A stretch of 64,000 nucleotides of DNA, taken from positions 37,436,521-37,500,520 of the forward strand of contig NC_132914.1 of assembly GCF_047675955.1 (NCBI RefSeq). The letters are read 5' to 3'. Positions 36,178 to 49,075 of the stretch are shown here, in pieces. A program made the position numbers and the translations under genes. Within the stretch, counting starts at the first letter, position 1, and every line of letters begins with the position of its first letter. The stretch is from Chlorocebus sabaeus. Taxonomy: Eukaryota > Chordata > Mammalia > Primates > Cercopithecidae. The notes under the pieces are model-generated. The model made no database searches and was not told where the DNA came from. It saw only the letters and a program-made list of their open reading frames with translations.

Positions 36178-36474
36178 CTTTTTTTCTTGTTGAAGACAGG
36201 GTCTCACTCTGTCACCCAGGCTGGTACACACTGATGCAATCTTGGCTCACTGTAGCCTCAACCTCCTAGACTCAAGAAATCCTCCTGCCTCAGCCTCCTG
36301 AGTAGCTGGGGCAACAGGCAACCACTACTATGCCCAGTTATTTATTTTTTGTTTTATTTTTATAGAGACAGGGTCTCACTATGTTGTCCAGGGTGGTCTC
36401 CAACTACTGGCCTCAAGTGATCCTCCCACCTCAGCATCCCAAAGTGCTGGGATTACAGGCATATACCTCTGACA
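36178..36474 (-). mobile_element. Alu (AluJ-like), antisense, at the 3' end of the RPL30 pseudogene
   Basis: Antisense dimer ending 'gggattacaggcatatacctctgac'. It directly abuts the 3' end of the RPL30 retrocopy, where that copy's poly(A) tail should lie. This fits an Alu that inserted into or replaced the A-tail. Confidence 0.9.
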
Positions 36475-36919
36475 AGTTTTACTAAAGAAAAATTATTTTG
36501 CATGGTTTACTTTTCACCAGTATCTTCTGGCCTGCTTCCAAAGATACCAGAATAACCTGGATCAATGAGAGCCAGTGTTGCACAGTCTGTAGTATTTTCC
36601 ACATGCTGTGCCCAGTCCAGTATTATTACTACTGTAATGATGAACACCAGTTTGGGCCAATATGGTATAGTACTCTATTGGGGAGTTCCTCAAAGCTGGG
36701 CACTTGTTAGTGAGGATGACCAATTTTGCTTTTTCCTATCTAATCATCTTCAGAATCTGCTTGTACCCCAGCACGTACTTTCCACTTTTCATAACAAGTT
36801 GGAGCCTAGAGTTGATCAACTCCAGTGACTTTTCCATCTTTTTTGCCACCATCATCTTCCTGGCTTAGGTACCAGATGGCCCCCAACCAAGAACAGTGAC
36901 CAAGATGGCCAGGGAATGA
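36475..36919 (-). pseudogene. RPL30: Processed pseudogene of ribosomal protein L30
   Basis: An intronless copy of RPL30 mRNA on the minus strand. The start codon equivalent is at 36850-36852 and the stop equivalent at 36507-36509, a span of 346 bp against 348 bp for the real CDS. Peptide pieces such as KSLELINSRLQLVMKSGKYV, LGYKQILKMIR and QTGVHHYSSNN identify it. One alanine codon is missing near the start. A premature stop follows KMIR. A one-base insertion near the end (at the Cys-Thr-Leu-Ala segment) shifts the frame. Both UTRs match RPL30: the GGTTGGGGGCC stretch 5' of the start and AGTAAAACTTG (from AATAAAATTTG) at the 3' end. It is not functional as a ribosomal protein. Confidence 0.95.
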
Positions 36920-38900
36920 AAAAAGCAAATTGTTCATTCTTATCATGGTGAACAAATATTTTGTTTCACAGAAAATTTAACCTTCAGAATTATAAATTTT
37001 TCCATAAATTTAAAAATAATGTACTCTACAAAAATGTTATCATAGACACAGCTGATAAATATCAAGCTAACTAACTTGAGTTCTCTTGTTTTTTTCTCAT
37101 CCATTCACTGATAAGAGGTAAAAACAGCAGGAATATGGCCCAAAAACAAGTCACAAAGAAAGAGCTAGACAGCACCTGAACAATCAAGAGCTGACCATAG
37201 GGTCTTCTTGTTAAGAAAAGATACATGGCTTAATGAATGCAATTACACATTACACTTATTCATTAAATGCTTCCAAACAATCCTTTTAGTGGTATTTAGT
37301 AACAAATTTATCTCTCTTTTGCATCCATTCAATAAAAAAAAATTGGGTGAAAACTACATGCACCTTAAATATGTCAAGAAATATAAATAAATTAAGTCAG
37401 AGAAAAAAGAAAAGTCTCCTGAACTATGGTCTCCAGGATAACAGCCGACATTTCTGTAATGGTACCTTTTATTATAATCCATTAGCAACTGCTAAATTAC
37501 CAGCATCTACAGATGCTATCTTGCTACCACGGAAATGCAGAATATATGAATTAATTAGGGCTGTGGTTGGAAGAAAAAGGACAGAAGGGTGTCTAGTTTC
37601 TATAGGAAGCGGTTTCCTTCAATAGTGTTATTATTACTATTATTCATCTAACTAATATCTCATGTTTTAAAATCTAATTATTTGGCACGTAACCTTTTTT
37701 ATCAGACAAGGCATCAGTTCTACATTACTTACTTGCTGATTTCTTCAATTCCGGATTTAATCAACAGGTTTCACATCAATACTGTGCACCCCTTTTTGCT
37801 GCTCATTATTTCTTATATACAATCAGTTTGAGAGAGCTATTTGTCATTGTTACAAAAACACTACTATCACCACGGTTCCTTTCCTTGAGAGGTAGTTTAT
37901 AAACAAATTCCTGAATGGAGGTTTCCAAACACCAAAGTTATCCTGTGAATGCAGTAAGAATATTCCCTCAGAAAGGCATAAAGGGAATATGATATAACCT
38001 AATTTGTCATTTATTATTAGTTTGACAAACAGTATTATTAGAAGGCCAGTTAGTCTGTATAAAATATATGTCAGGAAAAAAAAAAAATCAAAGACTTGTT
38101 AAAGTGTCTCTGGCAGAGACAGGGTAAAGAGTGCCCTGACAAACCAGTGAAAGGTTCTGCTTGATTTGGTAGATTTATCTATATATTGGAAAGAAACCAA
38201 AACAACATGAACATTTATCAGTCACCAACTACACTGTACTAGGAATGCAAACAACTGCTTTGTTCTGATTACAAGTTCACCAAACAACCTTCCATAAAGA
38301 TGTCAGATCCTTCTTCTGTAAGAAGAGACAGAACAAAAAACCCCAAAACACTGACCAGCTAAACAGGGCACTTCAATTTGCTTGGTACTTCTTACTTTAT
38401 AAAAAGCATTCTGGTCCTTTCTCACGTTTATTTTAGGTTGGGTTAATGGAAATAATCAGCTCTATCCCCAATCAACTCAATAAGAACTGAAAAGGAAAAA
38501 ACCAACTTTACAGAACAGAAAAATGGAAGGCCAGAACCTGGATTTGGGTGACACCAAAGTAATGCCATCCAACAAGATCCTGTTTGAACAGCCATTTTAC
38601 ATCTTCCCTTAAATATCAATCTTCTCAATCTCTATTCAAACTGCTTTTCTTCAGTTGTGACCATCCTAGTTACTTCCCTTCACCCCTGCATGTCCTTTAA
38701 AAATTTTTTTATTGCAGCATTTTCTTATTCCTAACTACATAAAATAATAAAATCTGTTTGGCATTTTTGTCAAAGCACTTCCAAGTCATTATTTCATTTG
38801 ATGCCTAGGGTCACCTTCGGAAATAAGCAGGACAAATATCAGCCTATATTTACATAAAGGAACAGACGACCCAACTGGTTATATGCAGGGATTTCAAGGT
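36920..38900. other. Unassigned intron
   Basis: No confident repeat or coding segment seen. Short chance frames only. Confidence 0.45.
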
Positions 38901-38904
38901 GTGG

Positions 38905-39105
38905 ATTAGGGCAGTGGTTCTCAGATACGGCCCGATGAATCCTCTTACCTAGCGACAACTGGCACCTACTGGACACATTTGCTAGTTACAACCACCAGAA
39001 GGAGTTTTGCTACTGGCACTTAGTGGATACAGGCCAGAAATGCTGCTAAGCATCTTACAAAGTCCACTTTGGGCTGCCTCACTGATCTACACATGTCTAT
39101 TCTTT
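38905..39105. mobile_element. DNA-transposon relic (MER/hAT-like, low confidence)
   Basis: 'gggcagtggttctcagatac' with 'gctactggcacttagtggatacaggccagaaatgctgctaagcatcttacaaag' resembles a common nonautonomous hAT-type mammalian element. Boundaries and family are not certain. Confidence 0.45.
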
Positions 39106-39204
39106 CCCCACACTGTCTTGATTACTGTCACTTTTTAGTCATTCTTTTTATTTTACTATTATTTTTTAAGAGATAGAGTATTGCTCTGTTGCCCAGGCTG
39201 GTCG

Positions 39205-39345
39205 CAAACTTCTATTGATATGATGTGATTATTTAGTCTGTTGATGTGATGAATAATATCAATTTTTAAAAGCTGAATCAGTCTTGCATACTTGCGACAA
39301 ATCTCACTTGATAATGGTATATAAATGGTCTTTTTGTGTAGTGTT
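39205..39345 (-). mobile_element. Old L1M ORF2 fragment, antisense (left part, interrupted)
   Basis: Diverged ORF2 text ('ttgatgtgatgaataatatcaa', 'gaatcagtcttgcatacttg') that resumes at 41498 after the inserted younger L1. The continuity of the two halves is seen in the order of L1 landmarks. Confidence 0.75.
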
Positions 39346-39585
39346 GAATTCAATTTTATTTTTTATTATTATACTTTAAGTTCTAGGATACACGTGCATA
39401 ATGTGCAGGTTTGTTACATATGTATACTTGTGCCATGTTGGTGTGCTGCACCCATCAACTCGTCAGCACCCATCAACTCGTAATTTACATCAGGTATAAC
39501 TCCCAATGCAATCCCTCCCCCCCCCTCCCCATGATAGGCCCCAGTGTATGATGTTCCCCTTCCCAAGTCCAAGTGATCTCATTGT

Positions 39586-40866
39586 TCAGTTCCCACCTAT
39601 GAGTGAGAACATGTGGTGTTTGGTTTTCTGTTCTTGTGACAGTTTGCTGAGAATGATGGTTTCCAGCTGCATCCATGTCCCTACAAAGGACACAAACTCA
39701 TCCTTTTTTATGGCTGCATAGTATTCCATGGTGTGTATGTGCCACATTTTCTTAATCCAGTCTGTCACTGATGGACATTTGGGTTGATTCCAAGTCTTTG
39801 CTATTGTGAATAGTGCCACAATAAACATACGTGTGCATGTGTCTTTATAGCAGCATGGTTTATAATCCTTTGGGTATATACCCAGTAATGGGATGGCTGG
39901 GTCATATGGTACTTCTAGTTCTAGATCCTTGAGGAATCACCATACTGTTTTCCATAATGGTTGAACTAGTTTACAATCCTATCAACAGTGTAAAAGTGTT
40001 CCTATTTCTCCACATCCTCTCTAGCACCTGTTGTTTCCTGACTTTTCAATGATTGCCATTCTAACTGGTGTGAGATGGCATCTCATTGTGGTTTTGATTT
40101 GCCTTTCTCTGATGGCCAGTGATGATGAGCATTTTTTCATGTGTCTGTTGGCTGTATGAATGTCTTCTTTTGAGGAATGTCTGTTCATATCCTTTGCCCA
40201 CTTTCTGATGGGGTTGTTTGTTTTTTTCTTGTAAATTTGTTTGAGTTCTTTGTAGGTTCTGGATTTAGGCCTTTGTCAGATGAGTAGATTGCAAAAATTT
40301 TCTCCCATTCTGTAGGTTGCCTGTTCACTCTGATGGTAGTTTCTTTTGCTGTGCGGAAGCTCTTTAGTTTAATTAGATCCCATTTGTCAATTTTGGCTTT
40401 TGTTGCTGTTGCTTTTGGTGTTTTAGACATGAAGTCCTTGCCCATGCCTATGTCCTGAATGGTATTACCTAGGTTTTCTTCTAGGGTTTTTATGGTTTTA
40501 GGTCTAACATTTAAGTCTCTAATCCATCTTGAATTAATTTTCGTATAAGGAGTAAGATCCAGTTTCAGCTTTCTACTTATGGCTAGCCAATTTTCCCAGC
40601 ACCATTTATTAAATAGGGAATCCTTTCCCCATTTCTTGTTTTTCTCAGGTTTGTCAAAGATCAGATGGCTGTAGAAGTGTGGTATTATTTCTGAGGACTC
40701 TGTTCTGTTCCATTGGTCTATATCTCTGTTTTGGTACCAGTACCATGCTGTTTTGGTTACTGTAGCCTTGTAGTATAGTTTGAAGTCAGGTAGCATGATG
40801 CCTCCAGCTTTGTTCTTTTGACGTAGGATTGTCTTGGCAATGCGGGCTCTTTTTTGGTTCCATATG
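39586..40866 (-). pseudogene. L1 ORF2 C-terminal remnant
   Basis: Two open pieces. 40185-40889 covers the post-RT region (KKWGKDSLFNKWCWENWLAI and MGKDFMSKTPKATATKAKID). 39586-39828 covers the normal ORF2 C terminus ending IGGN at a proper stop. They are separated by a frameshift and stops near 39830-40185. The N-terminal half was lost by 5' truncation and inversion. Confidence 0.9.
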
Positions 40867-41483
40867 GACAAACCCACAGCCAATATCATACTGAATGGGC
40901 AAAAACTGGAAAATTCCCTTTGAAAACTGGCACAAGACAGGGATGCCCTCTCTCACCACTCCTATTCAACATAGTGTTGGAAGTTCTGGCTAGGGCAATC
41001 AGGCAAGAGAAAAAAATAAAGGGTATTCAGTTAGGAAAAGAAGAAGTCAAATTGTCCCTATTTGCAGATGACATGATTGTATATTTAGAAAACCCCATTG
41101 TCTCAGCCCAAAATCTCCTTAAGCTGATAAGCAACTTCAGCAAAGTCTCAGGATACAAAATTAATGTGCAAAAATCACAAGCATTCTTATACACCAGTAA
41201 CAGACAAACAGAGAGCCAAATCATGAATGAACTTCCATTCACAATTGCTTCAAAGAGAATAAAATACCTAGGAATCCAACTTACAAGGGATATAAAGGAC
41301 CTCTTCAAGGAGAACTACAAACCACTGTTCAGTGAAATAAAAGAGGACACAAACAAATGGAAGAACATACCATGCTCATGGATAGGAAGAATCAATATGG
41401 TGAAAATGGCCATACTGCCCAAGGTAATTTATAGATTCAATGCCATCCCCATCAAACTACCAATGAGTTTCTTCACAGAATTG
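40867..41483 (+). pseudogene. Inverted L1 ORF2 segment containing the RT core
   Basis: Open over about 205 codons in the sense direction: KTGTRQGCPLSPLLFNIVLE, then SLFADDMIVYLENP (RT catalytic box), then the thumb region to MSFFTELE. It shows how long an intact RT core can persist. It has no start, endonuclease or C-terminal part and cannot act alone. Confidence 0.93.
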
Positions 41484-43344
41484 GAATTTAATTTTATAAT
41501 ATTTTGTTGATGATTTCTACATACACTGAGAGATGAGAGATACTGGTCTATGTTTTCTTGTAAAGCATTTGTCTGGTTTTGATATTAACACTGGCTTCAT
41601 AAAATGAGTTAGAAAATATTCCCTCAGCCTCCATCTTCTGAAGGAAATTCTAAACAACTGGTACAGTTTCTCTCTTAAATCTTTGGTAGAATTTACTTGT
41701 AAACCCATCTGAGCCTGTTGCTTTTAGTTTTGGAAGGTTAATTATTAATTCTATTTCCTCGATAAATATAGAGGTAGTCAGATTGTCTATTTCTTTTTGA
41801 GTGAGTTTTGGTATATTGTATCTTTCAGGGAATTAGTCCATTTCATCTAGGTTATCAAATTGTAGGGACAGAGTTATTCATAGTATTCCTTTGTCATTTT
41901 TAAAGTCCATGGAATCTGTAGTGCTATCACCTCTTTCATATCTGATATTCATAATTTACATGGTCTCTTTTTTTTTTTAAGCCTGGCTAAAGCTCTGCTT
42001 ACTTTACTTTTTCAAATAACCAGTTGTTTTGTAGATTTCCTCTATCAATTTCCTGCTTCCAATTTCATTTCCACTCCAATATTTACTATTTCTTATCTTC
42101 TGCCTACCTTGGATTTAATTCCCCCTTTTCTTGTCTCCTAATGTAAAAGTCTAGAAGACTGACTCTAGCACTTTCTCCTTCTATTACTAAATATATCAAA
42201 TACCATAAATTTAAAAGCACTGCTTTCAGTAAATCACACAAATTTTCATTTTTCACTTTCATTTAGCTCAAAATTTTTTGCTATTTCTGTTGAGATTTTT
42301 TGACTCATGTTATTTAGAAGCGTGTTGTTTAACCTGCAAGCATTTTGGAATTATCCAGCTATCCTTCTGCTGTTGATTTTGTTTAATTCCATTGTGGTCT
42401 AAGGACAGTTATTATATGATTGTATTCTTTTTAAATTGTTAAGGTTTCATGGTTCAGAATGTATTCTATGTTCTATGTTCTATCTGAGCTAGGGAAGAAT
42501 GTGTATTCTGTTGTTGGATGAAGTAGTCTACAGATGTCAATTATATTCAGTTGAGTAATGGTGGTGTTGAGTTCAACAATGTCTTTACTGATTTTTTGCC
42601 TGCTAAATCTGGCCATTTCTAATAGAGGGCTAATCAAGTCTCCAACTATAATAGTGATTCATCTATTTTTCCCTCACAGTTCTACCAGTATTTGCATTGA
42701 GAATTTGGTCACTCTTATTAGGCACATAAGGTAAACTGGAGAACTAACACTTTTACCATTATAGAACACACGTCTCTTTATCCCTGATAACTTTACTTGC
42801 TGTGAAATCTGCTGTATGAAATTAATATAGCTAAACCCATTTTCTTTCCATTAATGTTAGCATGGCATATCTTTCCCATGCTTTTAATCTATATGTATTT
42901 ATATTTAAAGAGTTTCATGTAGACAGCAATAAAGTTGGGTCTTGTTTTTTTAGGCACTCCCACAATCTGCCTTTAATTAGTACATTTAGACCATTGACCT
43001 TCGAAGTGATTACTGAGAATTAGATCAAAGTCTACCATATTTATTGTTTTCTACTTCTTTGTTCTTATTTTTGTCATCCACCCTTTTCTGCCTTGTGTGG
43101 ATTTAGTTGAGCATTTTACATGATTCTGTCTTCTCTCCTTTCTTACCACATTGGTTATACTCCTTTCATTACTTTTTCTTTGTGCTAGCCCTAGAGTTTG
43201 CAATATACATTTACAACTAATTCAGGTCCACTTTCAAGTGCCACTAGATCATTTCATGAGTAGTATGAATACTTTATAATAGCAAAATAATGCTAATTCC
43301 TTCCTTCCATCCCTTGTATAATCTGTCATGCATTTCACATATAA

Positions 43345-43396
43345 ATAAGCATATACATACACACACACATGCACACACAAGCACATGTACACACCA
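43345..43396. repeat. Degenerate CA-rich repeat
   Basis: Interrupted CA/CATA dinucleotide and tetranucleotide runs inside the old L1M. Confidence 0.8.
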
Positions 43397-44300
43397 GAAA
43401 GAATCTCTGAGCTTGAAGATGTATTTATTTAATAGAAACCTCCAAAACCGAAAAGCAAGGAGAAAAAATACTAGGGTGAAACAAACCATAAACAAACCAT
43501 GTATATATTTGCTTAAGTATAAACAAGTATATATATAGACAAGCACACATAATCAAAAGCATTAATGCTACTATTTTCAATAAACTTGTCTCAGATCAAT
43601 GATTAATTAAAAAATGAAAGTTTTAGTTTACCTTCATTTATTTCTCTCCAATGTTTTCTTATGTAGATCTGAGTTTCTGACTTATACCATTTTTTACATT
43701 TCTTGCATGGCAAGTCCACTGGCAACAAAATTCCTTTGTTTGAGCAAATTTCTATTTATCCTTCTCCTTTGAAGGAAAAATTTAACAGGGTACAAAATCC
43801 TAGATTGGAAGGGCTTCATTCTCTCAACACTTTAAATGTTTCACTCCACTCTCTTCTTGCTAGCACTGTTCCTAAGAAAAAGGTATTCTTATCTTTACTC
43901 TTCTATAGATGAGGTGTTTTCTTTTCCCTCTGGCTTCTTTCAAAGATTTTTACCTTTGATTTTTCTGTAGTTTAAAAATGGCATGCCTTCACATAGCTAT
44001 TCTGCCATTTATTCTGCTTTCTCAACTAGGAACTTGCGGGATCTGTGGTTTGGCTGGGAAATGCTCAGTCATCATTGCTTCAAATATTTCATCTTTTCCT
44101 TTCTCTCTTCCTGGTATTTCTTTTATATGTATGTTACACCTTTCGTAGTTGCCCCATGGTTCTGATATTCTGTTATGATTTGTTTACCCCAGTATTTTTT
44201 CACTTTGCTTTTCAGTTTTGAAGGATTCTTTTAAAAACATCCTCAAGCTTGGACATTGTTTCTTCAGTCATGTCCAGTCTATTAAAGCCCATCAAACACA

Positions 44301-44613
44301 TTTTTTTTTTTTTTTTTTTTTTTTTTTTGAGTCAGAGTCTTGCTCTGTCACCTAGGCTGGAGGACAGGTGTGTGGTCACAGCTCACAGCAGACTCCAAAT
44401 CCTGAGCTCAAGGGATCTTCTCACCTCAGCCTCCCAAGAAAATGGGACTATAGGCATGCACCACCTATGTCCAACTATTTTTTTAAAAATTCTGTAGAGA
44501 TGCAGTCTTGGTATGTTGCCCAGGATGGTCTCAAACTCCTGGCCCCAAGTGATCCTCCTGCCTCAGCCTCTCATAGCACTGGGATTACAGGGATGAACTG
44601 CTGCACCCAGCCC
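44301..44613 (-). mobile_element. Alu (AluJ-like), antisense
   Basis: A 28-base oligo-T is followed by a diverged antisense dimer with AluJ-type features ('cctgagctcaagggatcttctcacctcagcc') ending 'gaactgctgcacccagcc'. Confidence 0.92.
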
Positions 44614-45369
44614 CATATTCTTCATTTCTGGTGTAGTGTTTTTTTACTGGATTCTTAGAATTATCATCTCTCTGCTTACATTACCCATCTGTCCTTGCAA
44701 GCTATTTTATCCATTAGAGCCCTTAGCTTATTATTCATAGTTGTTTTCAGTTCCCAATGTGATGATTCCAGCACCCCTGACATATCTGAGTTTGATTCTG
44801 ATATTTGCTCTGTCTCTTCTTTCAGCCAATTTTTCCCCCTTTTTACTGTATCTTCTCATTTTTTTCTTGATAGCCAGACATGGTACATTGGTTAAAGGAT
44901 ATAAATACATTGTCAGTAATAAAGCGGTAAGGTTTAGGAGGAGGGGAAGGTCTACAGTGTTATGATTAGGTCCCAATCTTTAGTGAGACTGTGCCTCTGG
45001 ACTGTGAACTTCACAAGTGCTGCTCAGTTCTCTTCTCTGTTGGAACAGAATGGCTAGAGGGTACAGGAGTTTAATATTCCCCTTTTCTCAAATAAAAGGC
45101 TAGAGAGAACTAGAATTGGGTGTTTTGCTTACTCCAGGCCACTTACACTGTGTTTTAACTAATTTTTTCTGAAGCAGACCTCATTTAAAAACAGAACAAA
45201 AACAGAGTACTCTGGCATACTTCAAAATGGCTCCTTTTCCCTTCCTTGTGCCAGAAGCAAAGGGAATTTTTCTCAAATATTCACTGTGAAAACCTGGTAG
45301 AGCAGAAAGAGGTGATAAGAGTGGAAGACCTCTTCACTCCCTTGTGCTGACTAGGTCCTCCTGGAGTTT

Positions 45370-46306
45370 TTTAAATAAATCTAAGACTTGTCCACAGTGA
45401 ATCTCCAGCAATTTGTCAAATATAATGCAGGTTTTCCTACACAAGCAATGTTTCCCATGGAAGACTTTGTTAATTGATTACCACTCAAGTAAATTATGGT
45501 TAGCTGTATCCACTTGTCTCTCCATTTTTGGGGGCAGTGGTTTGACCTATGACCTCCTTTCTCTTTAGGTCCAGGAAGAACTGCTGATTTTTCAGTTTGT
45601 CCCATTTTTCACCTGTTAGAGCAGACTGGTGACTACAAGCTCCTGATATGCCCAACGATTTCATTATCAGCAATTTAATTATAATATTATCTGGGTATGG
45701 TTTTCTTTGAAATAATACCATTTGAAGTTTGCTGAGTTTCTTGAATCTGTAAGTTTATGTCTTTCACCAAGTTTGGAGAGTTTTTAGGCCTTATATCTTC
45801 AAATATTTTTTCTTCAGATATTTGTTTTTCCTCTTCTGGCATTATGCTGACACAAATGTTAGAAATCCAAATATTGTCCTACAAGTCCCTAAGGGTTGGT
45901 TCACTTTTTTCCATTTTCCCTCTTATTTTAGGTAATTTATATTGTTTGAATTATTTCTATTGATCTATCTTAAGTTCACTCACTTTTTTCATCTCTCTCT
46001 GCTATTAAATCGATCCATTTTCCTTGAGTCCTTTATTAAAGTACGTGTTTTTCTGTTGAGAACTTCTATCTTTCCATTCATTGCAAGTGTTTTCACCCTT
46101 ATCTCTTGGATCACAGTTACCAAAGCCACTTTAAAGTTTCTATGTGATAAATCCACCATCTGGGTCATCTTGTAGCCAGCACTTGTTGTCTTTTCCCTTA
46201 GCAACTTGTCAGATTTCCCTGATTCTCTATATGTTAAGCTCCTTTGCATTATATTCTGAACATGTTAGATATTATGTTTGTGTTGGGTCCTGTTAAAAAT
46301 GTTTTC
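45370..46306 (-). mobile_element. Second old L1M fragment (ORF1-side), antisense, host of the next L1
   Basis: Typical old-L1 ORF1 phrases: 'tttgctgagtttcttgaatctgtaag', 'tatcttcaaatattttttcttcag', 'ttgatctatcttaagttcactcac', 'atctgggtcatcttgtag'. It stops where the 3' end of the next L1 begins and probably resumes at about 53833. Confidence 0.65.
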
Positions 46307-49075
46307 TTAAAAGTGCAGGTTTGTTACATGGGTAAACTGCATGTCACTAGAGTTTGGTGTACACATTATTTCATCTCCCAGGTAGAGAGCAGAGTACTGG
46401 ATAGTTTTTTGATCCTCACCCTCTTCCCAACCTCCACCCCGAAATAAGCCCCAGTGTCTACTGTTCCTCTTTGTGTCCATGAGTACTCAAATGTTTATCT
46501 CTTACTTATAAGTGAGAACATGAAGTATCTGATTTTCGGTTCCTGCATTAATTCACATAGGATGTTACTAGCAGCATCCATGTTGCTGCAAAGGACACGA
46601 TCTGATTTTTTTTTTTTATAGCTGTGTAGTATTCCATGGTGTATACGTACATTTTCTTTATCCAATCCACCATTGATGAATATCTAGGTTGATTCTATGT
46701 CTTTGCTATTGTGAATAGTGCTGTGATGAAAATATGTTTGCATGTGTCTTTGTGGTAGAACGATTTATATTTCTTTGGGTATATACCCAGTAAGGGGCTT
46801 GCTGGATTGAAAGGCAGTTCTGTTTTACATTCTTTGAGAAATCACCACAATGCTTTCCACGGTGGTTGAACTACTTTATGTTACCACCAGCACTGTATGT
46901 GTTTCCTTTTCTCCACAGCCTCTCCAGCACCTGTTTTTTTGTTGTTGTTGGTGGTGGTTTGGCAATTACCGAAAAGTCAAAAACAAAAAACATTCTGACT
47001 GGTGTGAGATGCTATCTCATCATGGTTTTGATTGCATTTCTTTAATGATTAGTGATGCTGAGCATTTTTTCATATTCTTGTTGGCTGTGTGTGTCTTCTT
47101 CTGAAAACTGTCTGTTCATGTCCTTTGTTCATATTTTACTGGGGCTGTTTGTTATTTCGCTTGTTGATTTAAGTTCCTTACAGATTCTGGATATTAGACC
47201 TTTGTTGGACGCAGTTTGCAAATATTTTCTCCCATTTTGAAGGTTGTCTGTTTACTCACACTAGTTTCTTGTGCTATGCAGAAGCTCTTTAGTTTAACTA
47301 GATCCCATTTCCCAATTTTTGTTTTTGTTGCAATTGCTTTTGGAGTCTTCATCACGGAATCTTTGCCAAGGCCTGTGTCTAGAATGGTATTTCCTAGGCT
47401 TCTTTCTAGGCTTTTTATAGTTTTAGGTTTTATGTTTAAGTCTTTATTCCATCTTGAGTTGATTTTTGTACGTGAAGAAAGGAAGGGGTCCAATTGCAAA
47501 CTTCTGTATATGGCTAACCAGCTCTTCAAACACCATTTATTAAATAGGGAATCCTTTCTCCATTGCTTGTTATTGTCAGCTTTGTCAAAGATCTGATGGT
47601 TGTCAGTGTGCAGCTTTATTTCTGGATTCTCTAACCTGTTCCACGATTCTATATGTCTGTCTTTGTACCAGTATCATGCTGTTTTGGTTACTGTAGCCAT
47701 GTAGTATAGTTTGAAGTTGGTAGGGTGATGCCTCTGGCTTTGTTCTTTTAGCTTAGGATCATTTTGGCTGTGCAGTCTCTTTTTTGGTTGCATATGAATT
47801 TTAGAATAGTTTTTTCTAATTCTGTGAAAAATGATGTAGGTAATTTGATAGAAATAGCATTGAATCTGTAAACTGAATTGGAGAGTATGGCCATTTAAAC
47901 AATATTAATTTTTCCTATCTATGAACATGGAATGTTTTTCCATTTGTTTGTGTTCTCCTCAACTTCCTTTAGCAGTGTGTGGTAATTCTCATTGCACAGA
48001 TATTTCACTTCCCTGTATAGCTGTATTCCTAGGTATTTTATTATTTTTGTGGCTTCTTGTGAATGGGATTGCATTCTTGATTTGGCTCTCAGCTTCAACG
48101 TTATTGATGTACAGAAATGCTACTGATACTTGTACATTGACTTTGTATCCTAAAACTTCGCTGAAGTTGTTTATCAATTCTAGAAGCCTCTGGGGAGAGT
48201 ATGGGGTTTTCTAGATATAGAATTATATCATCTGCATATAGATATGGTTTGACTTCCTCTCTTCCTATTTGGATGACTTTTACTTCTTTCTCTTACATGA
48301 TTGCTCTGGCTAGGACATCCAGTACTATGCTGAATAGGAGTGGTGAGATTAGGCATCCTTGTCTTGTTCTGGTTCTCAAGGAAAATGATTCCAGGTTTTG
48401 CCCATTTGTTATAATGTTGGCTGTGGGTCTGTCATAAATGGCTCTTATTATTTTGAGGTTTGTTCCTTCAATGCCTAGTTTGTTGAGGGTTTTTTACATG
48501 AAGGAATGTTGAATTTTGTTGAAAGCCTTTTCTGTGTCTATTGAGATCATCATGTGTTTTTCAGTTTTGTTCATGTGACAAATCACATAGATTTCCTTAT
48601 GTTGAATCAACCTTGCATCCAAGGAATAAAGCCTATTTGATTGTGGTGGATTAGCTTTTCAGTGTGCTGCTGGATTCAATTTGCTAGTGTTTTGTTAAGG
48701 ATTTTTGTGTCTATGTTCATCAGGGATATTAGCCTGAAGTTTTCATCTTTTATTGTCTGCCATGTTTTGGCATTATAATGATCTGGCCTCATATAATGAC
48801 TCAGAAAGGAGTCCCTCTTACTCAATATTTTCTAAAAGTTCCAATAGGATTGGTACCAGCTTTTCTTTATACAGCTGATAAAATTCAGCTGTAAATCCCT
48901 CTGGTCCAGGGCTTTTACTGGTTGGTAGGTTTTTAATTACTGATTCAATTTCAGAGTTCATTATTGATCTGTTCAAGTATTCCATTTCTTCCTGGTTCAG
49001 TCTTGGGAGGTTTTACATTTCCAGGAATTTATCTATTTTCTCTAGGTTTTCTAGTTGGTGTGCATAGAGGTTTTC

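Larger units (their letters stand above)
39360..41483 (-). mobile_element. L1PA-type LINE-1, 5'-truncated with 5' inversion (twin priming)
   Basis: From 39360 to about 40866 this is antisense L1 3'UTR plus ORF2 C-terminal region. From about 40867 to 41483 the sequence flips to sense ORF2. The two halves meet in ORF2: the sense part ends at FFTELE and the antisense part begins at IWNQKRAR, so about 19 bp are lost. Flanking near-identical repeats, 39346-39359 (GAATTCAATTTTAT) and 41484-41497 (GAATTTAATTTTAT), are the target-site duplication with one mismatch. The element sits inside an older L1M. Confidence 0.95.
41498..45370 (-). mobile_element. Old L1M, antisense (ORF2, ORF1 region), interrupted by an Alu
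   Basis: Continues the fragment at 39205. ORF2 landmarks run in order: 'ggttttgatattaacactgg', 'tatcaatttcctgctt', 'attccattgtggtctaagg', 'gtgtattctgttgttggatg'. These are followed beyond 43 kb by ORF1/5' material ('cttgctagcactgttcc', 'catcattgcttcaaatattt'). No frame survives. The upstream border is uncertain; unassigned sequence may lie between 44960 and 45370. Confidence 0.65.

Noticed and set aside
36498..36828. Plus-strand open frames of 70-87 codons
   Set aside because: Antisense shadows of the RPL30 pseudogene.
40854..41510. A 218-codon open frame with a reverse transcriptase box as a possible domesticated gene
   Set aside because: It is only the inverted piece of the 5'-truncated L1, bounded by the inversion junction and target-site duplication. 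Its openness reflects young age.
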